A stretch of DNA of 64,000 nucleotides from Anaerosacchariphilus hominis (GCF_014290175.1 NZ_JACOOR010000005.1:124001-188000), one strand, 5' to 3'. Counted from the first letter of the stretch, positions 29,365-39,195 are shown. The notes: generated by a model not told the origin, from the sequence alone. Made by a program: numbers and translations.

Positions 29365-31437
29365 CTATTCATCCTTCTTTTTCGGCATCACATAACCGCA
29401 GGTCTCATTGGCGCAGACCAGCTTATTTCCCTTTTCCACCATGTAGCTTCCGCAGGACGGGCACTTCTGTGCGGACGGCTTCTGCCAGGACATGAAATCG
29501 CACTCCGGATTATTCTCACAGCCGTAGTACTTCCGGCCCTTCTTGGTTCTGCGGAGAACAACATCCTTGCCGCACTTGGGGCAGGGCACGCCGATCTTCT
29601 CCAGATAAGGCTTGGTATTGCGGCACTCCGGGAAACCCGGGCAGGCCAGGAAACGTCCGTGGGGACCATACTTGATCACCATGTGCCGTCCGCATTCCTC
29701 GCAGACCACGTCCGTGACCTCGTCCTCAATCTTCACCTGCTCCAGTTCCTTCTGGGCAGCCTCCACTGCTTTTTCCAAATCCGGATAGAAGTTCTCCACC
29801 ACGGTCTTCCAGTTGACGGTTCCCTCCTCCACGCAGTCCAGCAATCCTTCCATATTCGCGGTAAAGTCTGTGGCCACGATACTCGGAAAGGCCTTTTTCA
29901 TCATATTGTTGACCACCTCTCCCAGCTCGGTCAGGTAGAGATTCTTGCTCTCCTTGGACACATAGCGCCGGGCAATGATGGTAGTGATCGTAGGCGCGTA
30001 GGTACTGGGGCGTCCGATACCCAGTTCCTCCAGGGTCTTCACCAGCGCTGCCTCGGTATAATGGGCCGGGGGCTGGGTAAAGTGCTGCTTGCTCTCGAAC
30101 TCCTTCAGTTTCAGGACCGTATCGGTACTCAGTCCCTTTAACAGTCTGCTGTCACCCTCTTTTTCATCCTCCTGCACATAGACCGACATAAATCCGTCAA
30201 AGGTCACCCGGGAGGCGGACATGGTAAACCGGTAATCTCCTCCGTCGATCTTCACGGATGAGGTTTCATAGACCGCGTCAGCCATCTGGCTGGCCGCGAA
30301 CCGCTTCCAGATCAGCTGATAAAGCCGGAACTGTTCTCTGGTCAGGGAATCCTTCAGGGCTGCCGGCGTCCTGGACAGGTCCGTGGGACGAATCGCCTCA
30401 TGGGCGTCCTGAATCTTCTTTCCGCTGTTCTTCTGGTTCTGTCCCGCAGACACATAGTTCTCTCCGTAAGTAGAAGCGATATAGTCGTGGGCCGCCTTTG
30501 CCGCCTCCTCCGATACACGGGTGGAGTCCGTACGCAGGTAGGAAATGACACCCACCGTGCCGCTTCCCTTGATATCCACGCCCTCATACAGCTGCTGTGC
30601 CACGCTCATGGTCTTCTGGGTGGAGAAGTTCAGAGTCTTGGAAGCCTCCTGCTGCAGCGTACTGGTGGTAAAGGGCAAGGGAGCCTTTTTGACTCTCTCT
30701 CCTGTCTTCACCTCGGTAACTTTGTAGGATACTCCCTCCAGCGCTTTCTGGATCTGCTCCATCTCCTCTTTGGATTTGATGGTCAGCTTTTTGCTTTTAG
30801 TTCCGTAAAAATGTGCCTGCAGAGGTTTCTTGCTTCCCTCTGTGAGGAAGTCCGCATCCAGAGTCCAGTACTCCTCCGGAACAAAAGCATTGATCTCTTC
30901 CTCCCGATCCGCAATGAGACGCAGAGCCACGGACTGTACCCGTCCGGCGCTTAAGCCTCTCTTTACCTTCGCCCAGAGAATAGGGCTGATCCGGTATCCC
31001 ACCATACGATCCAGCATCCGGCGGGCCTGCTGGGCATTCACCAGATCCATATCGATCTCCCGGGCGTTCTTCAGGGACTCTTTCACCGCGCTCTTGGTAA
31101 TCTCGTTAAAGGTGATCCGGTACATTTTCTTTGGGTCCAGATTCAGCGCCTGGGACAGATGCCAGGAAATCGCCTCTCCTTCCCGGTCAGGGTCGGTTGC
31201 GAGATAGACTTTGTCCGCTTTCTTCGCTTCCTTTCTCAGCTTGGCCAGAATATCTCCCTTGCCGCGAATGGTAATATATTTGGGCTCGTAGTCGTGCTCC
31301 GCGTCAAAACCCAGCTGACTTTTCGGCATATCCCGCACATGTCCCTGGGACGCCATTACCTCGTAGTTGGAACCCAGGAACTTTTTAATGGTCTTTACCT
31401 TTGCCGGAGACTCCACGATAACCAGATTCTTTGCCAT
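29365..31437 (-). CDS. topA: DNA topoisomerase I
   Basis: A 690-residue type IA topoisomerase that relaxes negative supercoils. The TOPRIM start MAKNLVIVESPAKVKTIKKF, the DPDREGEAISWHLS metal site and the active-site tyrosine block ISYLRTDSTRVS are present. Three C-terminal zinc ribbons follow: CEECGRHMVIKYGPHGRFLA, CPKCGKDVVLRRTKKGRKYY, CPSCGSYMVEKGNKLVCANE. The ATG at 31437 is the conserved start. It lies 44 bp after dprA. Confidence 0.97.
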   Translation of the reverse strand: MAKNLVIVESPAKVKTIKKFLGSNYEVMASQGHVRDMPKSQLGFDAEHDYEPKYITIRGKGDILAKLRKEAKKADKVYLATDPDREGEAISWHLSQALNLDPKKMYRITFNEITKSAVKESLKNAREIDMDLVNAQQARRMLDRMVGYRISPILWAKVKRGLSAGRVQSVALRLIADREEEINAFVPEEYWTLDADFLTEGSKKPLQAHFYGTKSKKLTIKSKEEMEQIQKALEGVSYKVTEVKTGERVKKAPLPFTTSTLQQEASKTLNFSTQKTMSVAQQLYEGVDIKGSGTVGVISYLRTDSTRVSEEAAKAAHDYIASTYGENYVSAGQNQKNSGKKIQDAHEAIRPTDLSRTPAALKDSLTREQFRLYQLIWKRFAASQMADAVYETSSVKIDGGDYRFTMSASRVTFDGFMSVYVQEDEKEGDSRLLKGLSTDTVLKLKEFESKQHFTQPPAHYTEAALVKTLEELGIGRPSTYAPTITTIIARRYVSKESKNLYLTELGEVVNNMMKKAFPSIVATDFTANMEGLLDCVEEGTVNWKTVVENFYPDLEKAVEAAQKELEQVKIEDEVTDVVCEECGRHMVIKYGPHGRFLACPGFPECRNTKPYLEKIGVPCPKCGKDVVLRRTKKGRKYYGCENNPECDFMSWQKPSAQKCPSCGSYMVEKGNKLVCANETCGYVMPKKKDE

Positions 31438-31481
31438 ATCTGCTTCCTCTTTCTTTAAAATTCCACTGCCCGGATCTTTTC

Positions 31482-32561
31482 TCAAGTCCGGGTATAATAA
31501 TTCTTATATACTTCTTTCGCATGCCCCTTTATCTGAAGTCCCGACAGTACACGGAGTACCTCTCCGGGAGCCAGACCTGTCTCCCCGCAGATCGTCTCCA
31601 GATTTTGGGCCTGTAAACGTAGACAACTATACACCAAATTTTCAGACCTTTCAAGCGAAATTTTATTTTTTTTCTTTTTCTTTCCCTGAATTCCCGGTAA
31701 AATATGGAGTTCTTCCAGCAACTGTTCCGGGGAAAGGGCGATTCCGGCCCCCTGCTGAATCAGCCGGTTGCAGCCCTCGCTTAAGGCGCTTCCCACCGGG
31801 CCCGGCAGGGCGTAGACCTCTTTTCCCTGCTCCAGACCATAATCCGCGGTAATCAGGGAGCCGCTTTTCTGCCGCGCTTCTATTATAAGTACCATATCCG
31901 AAAGCCCGCTTAATATACGATTCCGCAGAGGAAAATAATGGCGCAGGGGCCGGACACCCGGCGGAGCCTCCGACAGAATTCCTCCCCGCTGCTCCAGCTC
32001 CATATAGATATCCCGATTGGACTCGGGATAACAGATATCCACACCTCCGGCCAATACCCCGAAGCTTGCGCCACCCGCCTCCAGAGCTCCCCGATGAGCC
32101 GCTCCATCCACGCCCCTTGCCATACCGCTGATGATCTGCACCCCGGCTCCGGCCAGTTCCCTGGCGAACCATCGGGCCCCGTTACTTCCATAGGCGGTAC
32201 AGTCCCGGGCTCCCACCAGGGCTGCGGCCGGTTTTTCCTCTTCCGGCAGCTCTCCCCTGAAAAAGAGGCCGCAGGGCGCATCCGTAAGATTCCGAAGCTT
32301 CTTCGGATACTCCGGATGCTCAAAGCTCACAAAACGGATGTCCTGTCTCTTTAACCGCTCCTGTTCCCATTCAAAGCTCCAGGATGCCCTGCTCCCACAG
32401 AGGGAGGCGATACAGCCTTCTTTTCCCGGAAAGGCTTTCTGAAGCTCCTCTTCCTTCCGCAGATACACCTCCCCCGGGCTCCCATACATTTTTACCAGTC
32501 TATGCGCCAGTCCCGGATCATAAAACAGGCTGCTGCAAAGCCACTGCCAGTAAGCCTCCAT
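31482..32561 (-). CDS. dprA: DNA-processing protein DprA
   Basis: A 359-residue DprA/Smf protein that loads RecA on incoming single-stranded DNA during transformation. The Rossmann core has ALVGARDCTAYGSNGARWFA, GAGVQIISGMARGVDGAAHR and FGVLAGGVDICYPESNRDIY, with a C-terminal winged-helix region. The open frame runs 83 codons further upstream through the comM end, but GGAGGTGTGAGT is spaced for the ATG at 32561 (MEAYWQWLC). It follows comM directly; other natural-competence genes are not in the window. Confidence 0.95.
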   Translation of the reverse strand: MEAYWQWLCSSLFYDPGLAHRLVKMYGSPGEVYLRKEEELQKAFPGKEGCIASLCGSRASWSFEWEQERLKRQDIRFVSFEHPEYPKKLRNLTDAPCGLFFRGELPEEEKPAAALVGARDCTAYGSNGARWFARELAGAGVQIISGMARGVDGAAHRGALEAGGASFGVLAGGVDICYPESNRDIYMELEQRGGILSEAPPGVRPLRHYFPLRNRILSGLSDMVLIIEARQKSGSLITADYGLEQGKEVYALPGPVGSALSEGCNRLIQQGAGIALSPEQLLEELHILPGIQGKKKKKNKISLERSENLVYSCLRLQAQNLETICGETGLAPGEVLRVLSGLQIKGHAKEVYKNYYTRT

Positions 32562-32563
32562 AC

Positions 32564-34120
32564 TCACACCTCCCTCATCCAGTCGTTCCGGTTGGGCGGC
32601 CGGTATCCCAGAGCCTCCAGAATATGAGGCTCTCGGATCCGCTCCGACTGTTCCAGATCCGCGATGGTCCGCGCCACCCGGATAGTCCTGTGATAGCCCC
32701 GGGCGCTCAGCTTCAGCCGTTCGTAGGCATCCTCCAGAAGTTTCCGCTCCTTTTCTTCCAGTACACAGTATCGTTCCATATCTCCAAACCCCAGCCTGGC
32801 ATTGACGCAATCCGCCATTCCCTTTTTCTCACAACGTTCCTTTTGCATCTGACGGGCAGCTTCCACCCGCTTCCGGATGTTCTCGGAACTTTCACTGCTT
32901 CCCCTTCCCTGAAGCTCCCGGCAGGAGAGCTTCGGCACTTCCACACAGATATCAATGCGATCCAGTAGGGGCTGCGAGATCTTTTCCAGATACCGCAAAA
33001 TCTCCCGGGGCGTACACCGGCACCGGTTCCGATCCGGGAAATATCCGCAGGCGCAGGGATTCATAGCCGCCACCAGCATAAAGTCCGCCGGAAAGGTATA
33101 GGTTCCGGCTGTCCGGGAAATACAGACTTTCTGTTCCTCCAACGGCTGACGCAAAATCTCCAGGGCAGTCCTGCGAAACTCCGGTAATTCGTCAAGGAAC
33201 AAAATTCCGCCGGAACTTAAGGAGATCTGACCGGGCTTCGGGATCTTTCCTCCTCCGGCCAGAGCTTCCGCTGTGGTGGTATGGTGAGGTGCCCGAAAGG
33301 GTCGTTCCGTCAGAAGTGCCTGCTTTTCCGGCAAAAGTCCAGCCACACTGTAGATTCTGGTCAGCTCCAGGCATTCCTCCAGACTTAAGGACGGCAGGAT
33401 ACCCGGGATTCGTCTGGCGATCATGGTCTTTCCGGAGCCGGACGGTCCGATCATCAGAAAGTTGTGCATACCCGCCGCGGCCACCTCCGCGGCCCGTCGG
33501 ACAGCAGCCTGGCCGTGTATCTGAGAGAAATCATCGGCCCCTTCTGCGCTCATGCTTCTCTTTTCCCGCCATAGTTTCTCCCGATCCACCCATGTGACCC
33601 TGGCTTTCTCCGGATGGCGCAGAATCTCCATCAGTTCCTGCAAATCCGCTACACCGATGACCTCGATCTGATCCAGCACCGCTCCCTCTCCCGCGTTCAC
33701 AGTCGGAACGATACAGCGCCGGATCCCCTTTCTTTTGGCCATCTCCACCAGGGGCAGCACTCCTGAGATCCCAAGCACCTGACCGCTCAGGCTCAGTTCA
33801 CCTGCTATCATCAGCCTCGCCAGCCCTTCTGTCGGAATCCTTTCCGTGGCACCCAATACCGCGGCGGCCACAGCCAGGTCGTAGCGGGAACCGGCCTTTT
33901 TCACAGCTGCAGGCGCCAGATTCACTGTAATCCGCTTGGGCGGCAGAGGACAGCCGTTATTCCGAAGTGCTGTCCGCACCCGATCCGCTGCCTCCCGTAC
34001 CTCCGAGGCCAGATAGCCCACCATCTGAAAACCCGGCATGCCCTCGCTCACGTCGGCCTCCACCCGCACCGGATAAGCATCCATGCCGCCAAGCCCCGCT
34101 GATAATACCTTACAGAACAA
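32564..34120 (-). CDS. comM: YifB/ComM-family Mg-chelatase-like AAA+ ATPase
   Basis: A 518-residue ComM/YifB ATPase; in Vibrio ComM is a helicase that promotes branch migration in transformation. The N-terminal Lon-like domain (MFCKVLSAGLGGMDAYPVRV) is followed by Walker A MIGPSGSGKTMIARRIPGIL, Walker B GGILFLDELPEF, CACGYFPDRNRCRCTP and the C-terminal SARGYHRTIRVARTIADLE. Its stop lies 2 bp before the dprA ATG, so the two are surely co-transcribed. Confidence 0.95.
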   Translation of the reverse strand: MFCKVLSAGLGGMDAYPVRVEADVSEGMPGFQMVGYLASEVREAADRVRTALRNNGCPLPPKRITVNLAPAAVKKAGSRYDLAVAAAVLGATERIPTEGLARLMIAGELSLSGQVLGISGVLPLVEMAKRKGIRRCIVPTVNAGEGAVLDQIEVIGVADLQELMEILRHPEKARVTWVDREKLWREKRSMSAEGADDFSQIHGQAAVRRAAEVAAAGMHNFLMIGPSGSGKTMIARRIPGILPSLSLEECLELTRIYSVAGLLPEKQALLTERPFRAPHHTTTAEALAGGGKIPKPGQISLSSGGILFLDELPEFRRTALEILRQPLEEQKVCISRTAGTYTFPADFMLVAAMNPCACGYFPDRNRCRCTPREILRYLEKISQPLLDRIDICVEVPKLSCRELQGRGSSESSENIRKRVEAARQMQKERCEKKGMADCVNARLGFGDMERYCVLEEKERKLLEDAYERLKLSARGYHRTIRVARTIADLEQSERIREPHILEALGYRPPNRNDWMREV

Positions 34121-34182
34121 AAAAATTCCTCCTCTTCTCTCTGTTCAACACGTTTGGAAAATCCCGGGGAATCCCGGAATGA

Positions 34183-34201
34183 GATATCATGAAATGATAT
34201 C
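34183..34201. promoter_or_regulatory. Small palindrome upstream of comM, possible operator
   Basis: GATATCAT-GAA-ATGATATC, an 8-bp perfect inverted repeat 63 bp upstream of the comM ATG. No known regulator is recognised. The rest of 34121-34360 holds only the terminator below. Confidence 0.3.
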
Positions 34202-34284
34202 ATAAGATAAGGAAAGCATACTCCATTTTCCAGGAAAAATCAGTTGTTTTATGGTTTTTTTATACTTTTCATCATTCTTCACAG

Positions 34285-34327
34285 AAAAGGCCGTGCCGCA
34301 GACCCCGGAAAGGTCTGCGGCACGGCC
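34285..34327 (-). terminator. Terminator of the C11 peptidase operon
   Basis: A very strong 16-bp perfect stem (GGCCGTGCCGCAGACC and its complement) with an 7-nt loop and TTTTCTG on the minus-strand 3' side, 33 bp after the stop. Confidence 0.9.
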
Positions 34328-34360
34328 GCTCTGTATCTTATTCTGTTTTCCTCTTCTGTC

Positions 34361-36307
34361 CTAATAAACCGTGGCGGTAATCGTGCCTCCGGCACAGTCG
34401 AAGAAAACTGCATCGGAATAGGCATAGTTGTCCATGGCATCCCGCATCTCATATACCATACTGTAGGAACCGTCAGGAAGCTCCATCTCATCAAAGGACG
34501 TATCCGCTGTCACTGTGAAAGTCTCCGCCGTATAGGCCTCGAAATCCTCATCGCCGGTGGCGCTGGCCATATACCAGATGGTGGTAAGTTCGTCGCCCTC
34601 CTCCAGAAGCCGCAGCTCCTTGTCTGCCATACCGGTCTCATCAATGCCCTGACGGGCTCCCAGGATGCTCCAGCCCTCGGTTTCGAAGTCATAGACTACC
34701 TGCAGGTTATAGGGATCGCCATTGATAAGCACCGGCACCGCATAGAGATTATAGTCCTCACTCTCGTAACTCAGCTCCATATAAGCCAAATTGCCGTCGA
34801 TGCTGCCCCAGACTTCCCGGAAGTTATCGTAGAAGACACCGTTGTCCCAGTCGGCCTCCATGTCATTGTCGGTTCCAAGTAAAAGCATCAGATCATTTTC
34901 CTCATCCACATAATAGAGAGAAAAACCGATTCCCGCCAGAATGTCATTGGCCTCCGGTCCCAGTGTCAGATAGGATACTCCATCATCGTTCACATCCAGA
35001 GCCTTGCCGTCCCAGTCCACAGACAGGAGATTCTGCACCTTGGGCAGCTGGTCCAGATTCAGATCCGCGATATACTCCATACCGGAATCGTCCAGCTCTC
35101 CGGTCAGTTCATAGGCGTAAAAATATTTGAAGGCAGTGCCTGCTCCCACACCTGCGTAACCGTTGAAATCGTCCACATCGCCATTGTAGGAATAATAACA
35201 GGAAAGGCCGGTGGCTTCTGTCCGGTACTGGCCGCCCACCTGATAGAGTACACAGTCATCCAGAGCGTCCAGGACCTCCTGGGCCGATCCCAGCATGCCG
35301 GAACTCAGTCGGGCCATATGTCCCAGATCCACCATGTTTGTATACCCCTGCTCCTTGGTATTGCCACCATAATTTTCGCTCTGCACCGCCGCCCGGGCAA
35401 ACTGGGAGAAAAAGGCCGGATCCTCGCAGGCTGCAGACAGAGCCTCGGCGCCAAAAATCTCATAGGCATCCAACAGAGGGCCTACCTTGGTCAGATCCGT
35501 CAGGGACAGGGTCGTATTATCCTGAGTTCCCACTTCCTCGCAACCTGCATAATAAGCGTCGCAGATCACCTTACCCAGTTCTTCCCCGTCCATGGAGGGA
35601 TCCTCTGCCAGAGCTCCCATCCACCGGGAATAATACCAGCCGTTGGCCGGCTCCGTTTCTTCGGAAGCCACCAGATAATGAGCCAGATCAGAAAAGGCAT
35701 TGGCCACATCCACGGTAGCCATCAGACAGGTGTCAAAGCCCACCAGTTCCAGAGGCTGAGCTGTTTCAGAAGGAGCCCATACGCTGGAGAACGCTGCGTA
35801 CATCTCATCCAGAGTCAGGGAATCATACCCATATAATTCATCAAAGGAAGCTCCTGATACGGAACCGCCTCCGTGATTCCAGAATACCACCGCTGTTTTC
35901 TCCGCCGGATAATTCTCTTTGGCAAAACTTAAGAAATCTGCCAAAGTCTCTGCCTCTCCCATACTGGCCGAAGGCTGCTCGTCCACCAGGTTCAGGCCCT
36001 CGCTGTTATAAATCCAGCGCTGCAGCTTGGAGGAATCCACCACATCATTTTGCCATTCCTTCGCTCCGCCGGTCTCGATGACCACATTCACATTCTCCGG
36101 AAGCTGTACCTCCATCAGCTCTGCCAAATCGCCGGTGGCGAATCCTCCGCCGGTCTCCAGATCGCTTCCGCAGAGATACCAGTAGACGGACCAGGCAGCT
36201 TCATCCGCCGCAGCAGTACCGGTCTGCGTTTCTTGCTCTCCACCGCAGGCGCACAGCGATGCCGCCAGAACACCGGACAGAAACAGGGCTATCCATTTTT
36301 TCTTCAT
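34361..36307 (-). CDS. Clostripain-family (C11) cysteine peptidase lipoprotein
   Basis: A 648-residue lipoprotein with lipobox LAASLCAC and a C11 peptidase domain. AWSVYWYLCGSDLETGGGFA opens the domain, the catalytic histidine lies in AVVFWNHGGGSVSG and the catalytic cysteine in LVGFDTCLMATVDVANAF. A long C-terminal beta-rich part follows. The substrate is unknown; C11 enzymes usually cut after Arg/Lys. GGAGG is spaced for the ATG at 36307 rather than 36313. The start overlaps the DUF4428 stop, and it is last in a four-gene envelope cluster. Confidence 0.9.
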   Translation of the reverse strand: MKKKWIALFLSGVLAASLCACGGEQETQTGTAAADEAAWSVYWYLCGSDLETGGGFATGDLAELMEVQLPENVNVVIETGGAKEWQNDVVDSSKLQRWIYNSEGLNLVDEQPSASMGEAETLADFLSFAKENYPAEKTAVVFWNHGGGSVSGASFDELYGYDSLTLDEMYAAFSSVWAPSETAQPLELVGFDTCLMATVDVANAFSDLAHYLVASEETEPANGWYYSRWMGALAEDPSMDGEELGKVICDAYYAGCEEVGTQDNTTLSLTDLTKVGPLLDAYEIFGAEALSAACEDPAFFSQFARAAVQSENYGGNTKEQGYTNMVDLGHMARLSSGMLGSAQEVLDALDDCVLYQVGGQYRTEATGLSCYYSYNGDVDDFNGYAGVGAGTAFKYFYAYELTGELDDSGMEYIADLNLDQLPKVQNLLSVDWDGKALDVNDDGVSYLTLGPEANDILAGIGFSLYYVDEENDLMLLLGTDNDMEADWDNGVFYDNFREVWGSIDGNLAYMELSYESEDYNLYAVPVLINGDPYNLQVVYDFETEGWSILGARQGIDETGMADKELRLLEEGDELTTIWYMASATGDEDFEAYTAETFTVTADTSFDEMELPDGSYSMVYEMRDAMDNYAYSDAVFFDCAGGTITATVY

Positions 36308-37122
36308 ACCCATTCCTCCTTTGCCGACGGATTCATCAGCTTCATCAGCTTCTTGGCCATAGTATGAAACTTCTTCTCTTTCTTCTCATACTTTTCCAGA
36401 TATTCTTCTACACTGGGTTGATCCCGGTCAAAGGACGGGCCATCCACCTCCCAGTGCACTTTTTCCCAATAAGGATGCTGGAACTTGATATCCACTTTAA
36501 AACGGCGCACCGGCGCCTTGGCATCAAAGGTGGGCCGATCCAGCGTAGTCAGCCGATTGCTGTTAGTTCCCGCTACAGGTGGCAGGACACTGCTGCCCCT
36601 GCTCTGATGGTTCTCCCGCATCTCCTGACGCTGCAGCATCCAGTCAAACTCCTGTCTCTGCATCATGAACTGTTCGATCAGCTGAGACATGGCCCGGGCT
36701 TTCTCCGGCGTATCACTCTCATGACACTTGAGAGCTGACTTGCCGCTGGCATAGATAGCGGTACTGTCCTCCTTGATACAGAAGGACTTAATCTCGGCAG
36801 CCGTGAATACCAACGCGTTCTCATCGTCCCGGATACGAAGCAGCTTATGATCAGTATCCAGAAGCAGGCTCCCTCCACCGAAGCCAAAATCATACCGCCA
36901 GGTCTCCGTAAACTGATTCCGATACATCAGGTTCTCATCATAAAAGATCAGATATTTCCGAAAAGCATCTAATGTCATCTGATTCACTGCGCCGTCCGGC
37001 AGATATATTTTCTTATCGCATTCCTTGCAGATAGGCATATCCTCTATCTTCGTGGGAAGCAGACGCGGAGTCGGGTTTCCGCAGATCGGACATACCTTTT
37101 TATGATTACTAAATAATCCCAT
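36304..37122 (-). CDS. DUF4428 domain protein
   Basis: A 272-residue cytosolic protein with an N-terminal zinc ribbon (KVCPICGNPTPRLL, then MPICKECDKKIYLPDG) typical of DUF4428, followed by a PH-like beta domain (LLLDTDHKLLRIRDDENALV) and a charged glutamine-rich helical stretch (FMMQRQEFDWMLQRQEMREN). Function is unknown. The frame is open upstream, but GGAGGAAC is spaced for the ATG at 37122, MGLFSNHKKVC. It lies 10 bp after lemA and overlaps the C11 peptidase gene. Confidence 0.85.
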   Translation of the reverse strand: MGLFSNHKKVCPICGNPTPRLLPTKIEDMPICKECDKKIYLPDGAVNQMTLDAFRKYLIFYDENLMYRNQFTETWRYDFGFGGGSLLLDTDHKLLRIRDDENALVFTAAEIKSFCIKEDSTAIYASGKSALKCHESDTPEKARAMSQLIEQFMMQRQEFDWMLQRQEMRENHQSRGSSVLPPVAGTNSNRLTTLDRPTFDAKAPVRRFKVDIKFQHPYWEKVHWEVDGPSFDRDQPSVEEYLEKYEKKEKKFHTMAKKLMKLMNPSAKEEWV

Positions 37123-37132
37123 GATGTTCCTC

Positions 37133-37654
37133 CTATCCTTTTCTTTCCAGATAAGCTCTTTTGGGAAACCGCAGAAGCCCCGCAGCCACATTCGCCGGGA
37201 ATCGGCTGATGGCCTGATTGTATCTGGATACCGTATCATTATAAATCAGTCCGCTGGTGTGCAGCATCCGCTCATAGCTTTCTGCCGCGGCCCGATATTT
37301 TTCATAATTCTGTTCGTTCTGTACTGCCGGATATCGCTCTGCAGTCTCCATAAGTACCTTCCAGACTTTTGTGAGCACTGCATCCTGCTCTGCTGCCTCT
37401 TCCGGTTCCGTCTCCGCTGTGATGGTGCGTCTTTTTTCCCGTACACAGCTCACCAGTTCTCGCATATTCCTGTCATAATGCCGGGTCATCTCCACCAACG
37501 CTACCACCGCATCGTACCGAGAGGAAATCTGGATCCCGATCTGCCCCATAGCATTCTTGACATTTTCGTCTAGGGCGCTCAGCTTCCGCTGCTCTGAAAT
37601 CAGCCAGACCGCCAGCAAAATCAGCAGCAAAAGAATGATAATTCCTGTTTTCAT
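37133..37654 (-). CDS. LemA family membrane protein
   Basis: A 173-residue protein with one N-terminal membrane helix (TGIIILLLLILLAVWLI) and a LemA-type helical domain (LDENVKNAMGQIGIQISSRY, DAVVALVEMTRHYDRN, ARYN-like VSRYNQAISRFPANVAAGLL). The family is anchored in the cytoplasmic membrane with a cytosolic or external helical bundle; its role is not settled. It is upstream of DUF4428 and downstream of a small lipoprotein gene. Confidence 0.9.
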   Translation of the reverse strand: MKTGIIILLLLILLAVWLISEQRKLSALDENVKNAMGQIGIQISSRYDAVVALVEMTRHYDRNMRELVSCVREKRRTITAETEPEEAAEQDAVLTKVWKVLMETAERYPAVQNEQNYEKYRAAAESYERMLHTSGLIYNDTVSRYNQAISRFPANVAAGLLRFPKRAYLERKG

Positions 37655-37728
37655 ATCTTTCCATGCCCTGTTATTAAAAACGGCGGCTGCGGACCTACGC
37701 CGCATCCGCCTGGATTCTGATTTCCGTT

Positions 37729-38292
37729 TTACTGCATAAAGTACAGTCCATTATATCCGGTAGAATCGGACAAAGCAATCATCACAACGCTGCCGTCATC
37801 CTGCTGTGCAAATGCACAGTAATACTTCAGCTCTGTACCATTATTATCGAAGTATACACCATAACCTGTGCTGTCCTGCTCATAGGTTCCATCCAATTCT
37901 CCGCCGCCCTGAACCATTTTTGCAGTGCCATCTTCGTTGAATACAAAATCAAGCTGTCCGCCATACTGCTCCAGAGACGCTGCAATCTCTTCATCCGTCA
38001 GCTCGTTTCCATCAATGCAACCGCCTGTGAAGCTCCAGGTCGTACCGGCTACCTCTACCGGCTCAGTCATCATATCAATGCTCCAGAGAGGGCCGTCATC
38101 GCCTTCTGCGAACTCTGTCTCAGCCTCTGCTGTATCCTCCGTGTCATCAGCCACCTCTTCCGTGTCCTCGGTCTCCGTGGTCTCCTCCGTAGCTGTGGTA
38201 TCAGTCTCTGCAGCGTCGTCAGAGCCTCCGCAGGCTGCCAGGGACATCACCATCATGGTACCTAAAATCAGTGCTAATACTTTCTTTTTCAT
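37729..38292 (-). CDS. Small acidic lipoprotein
   Basis: A 187-residue lipoprotein: signal peptide MKKKVLALILGTMMVMSLAA with lipobox cysteine at residue 21, a Thr/Glu/Asp-rich linker (residues 25-65) and a C-terminal beta domain (WSFTGGCIDGNELTDEEIAA; GTELKYYCAFAQQDDGSVVM). No named family is recognised. It leads the lipoprotein-LemA-DUF4428-C11 cluster. Surface-exposed location is likely. Confidence 0.82.
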   Translation of the reverse strand: MKKKVLALILGTMMVMSLAACGGSDDAAETDTTATEETTETEDTEEVADDTEDTAEAETEFAEGDDGPLWSIDMMTEPVEVAGTTWSFTGGCIDGNELTDEEIAASLEQYGGQLDFVFNEDGTAKMVQGGGELDGTYEQDSTGYGVYFDNNGTELKYYCAFAQQDDGSVVMIALSDSTGYNGLYFMQ

Positions 38293-38361
38293 AACAAATT
38301 CTCCTTTGTGTGATTTTTGCGGTTTCCCCGCTTGCTGACTTCAGTGTACCCGAGTTTATGC

Positions 38362-38392
38362 AAAAAAGGGGCGATTCGACATGAATCGCCCC
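38362..38392 (-). terminator. Terminator of the LytTR regulator gene
   Basis: A 10-bp perfect stem (GGGGCGATTC / GAATCGCCCC) followed by TTTTTTG on the minus strand, 37 bp after the stop. Confidence 0.92.
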
Positions 38393-38428
38393 AAATCTGC
38401 GGTAAATCTTCCTGTTTTCAGTCACTCC

Positions 38429-39163
38429 CTACAGAACCACCTGTTCTCTGTCAAATACATACTCCAGATACCGGTTCTTGATATCGGAATATTTTCCATG
38501 GGGAATGGGAATCTCCTTCTGATTCTGCATCCGAATGCTTTTTGAGGAAAGGGTCCGGATATAGTCCATATTCACCAGATAGGAACGGTGCGGTCGCAGA
38601 AAGTTCGCGTAAACGGAAAGCTGTTCTTTCAGATCGTCCAGCTTTCCCATGCTCTCCAGAACCCGGCCGTCTTCCATATAAAACTGCAGCGTCCGGCCCA
38701 TAACCTCGCAGTACATCAGTTTCTCCAGCTCAATCCGCGAAATTCCCTCCCGACAGCGCATGATAAGACTTCTCTGCTCCGCCTTTTTGCATTCAGCTAT
38801 CACCGAATCCATCAGACGGTAAAAGCTCTCCTGCCAGATGGGCTTCAGCTGATAAAAGTATGCGCCCACAGTGTAGGACTCCACTGCGTACTCCGGCGAG
38901 GATGTGAGAAAAATGATCTTGACTGCCGTATCAATGTCCCGGATCTCTCTTGCTGCGTCCATACCGTTCTGGCCCGGCATCAGCACATCCAGAAACAGAA
39001 TATCAAACCGAACTCCCTTTTCCAGCTCTGCCAGCAGATCCAGCGAACTCTGAAATGCCGCGTACTCGATCTCCCGGTTTTTCTCCACCCGATACCGGTC
39101 CACCAGAACCTGCAGTTCTTTCAACACGTTCAAATCATCATCGCAAAATCCTATTTTCAGCAT
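38429..39163 (-). CDS. LytTR-family response regulator
   Basis: A 244-residue AgrA/LytR-type regulator. The receiver domain (MLKIGFCDDDLNVLKEL, phospho-acceptor Asp in ILFLDVLMPGQNGMDA, TAVKIIFLTSSPEYAVESY) is followed by a LytTR DNA-binding domain (LEKLMYCEVMGRTLQFYMED, FLRPHRSYLVNMDYIRTLSS). It is an orphan: no histidine kinase gene is adjacent. It has a recognisable promoter at the sigK 3' end and its own terminator. Confidence 0.94.
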   Translation of the reverse strand: MLKIGFCDDDLNVLKELQVLVDRYRVEKNREIEYAAFQSSLDLLAELEKGVRFDILFLDVLMPGQNGMDAAREIRDIDTAVKIIFLTSSPEYAVESYTVGAYFYQLKPIWQESFYRLMDSVIAECKKAEQRSLIMRCREGISRIELEKLMYCEVMGRTLQFYMEDGRVLESMGKLDDLKEQLSVYANFLRPHRSYLVNMDYIRTLSSKSIRMQNQKEIPIPHGKYSDIKNRYLEYVFDREQVVL

Positions 39164-39195
39164 GACCGGCTCCTCCTCTCCCGCACTCTTTTCCC

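Noticed and set aside
32562..32810. Extended 442-residue DprA starting at 32810
   Set aside because: The extra 83 residues overlap comM in another frame and read as non-protein-like; a strong Shine-Dalgarno site supports 32561.
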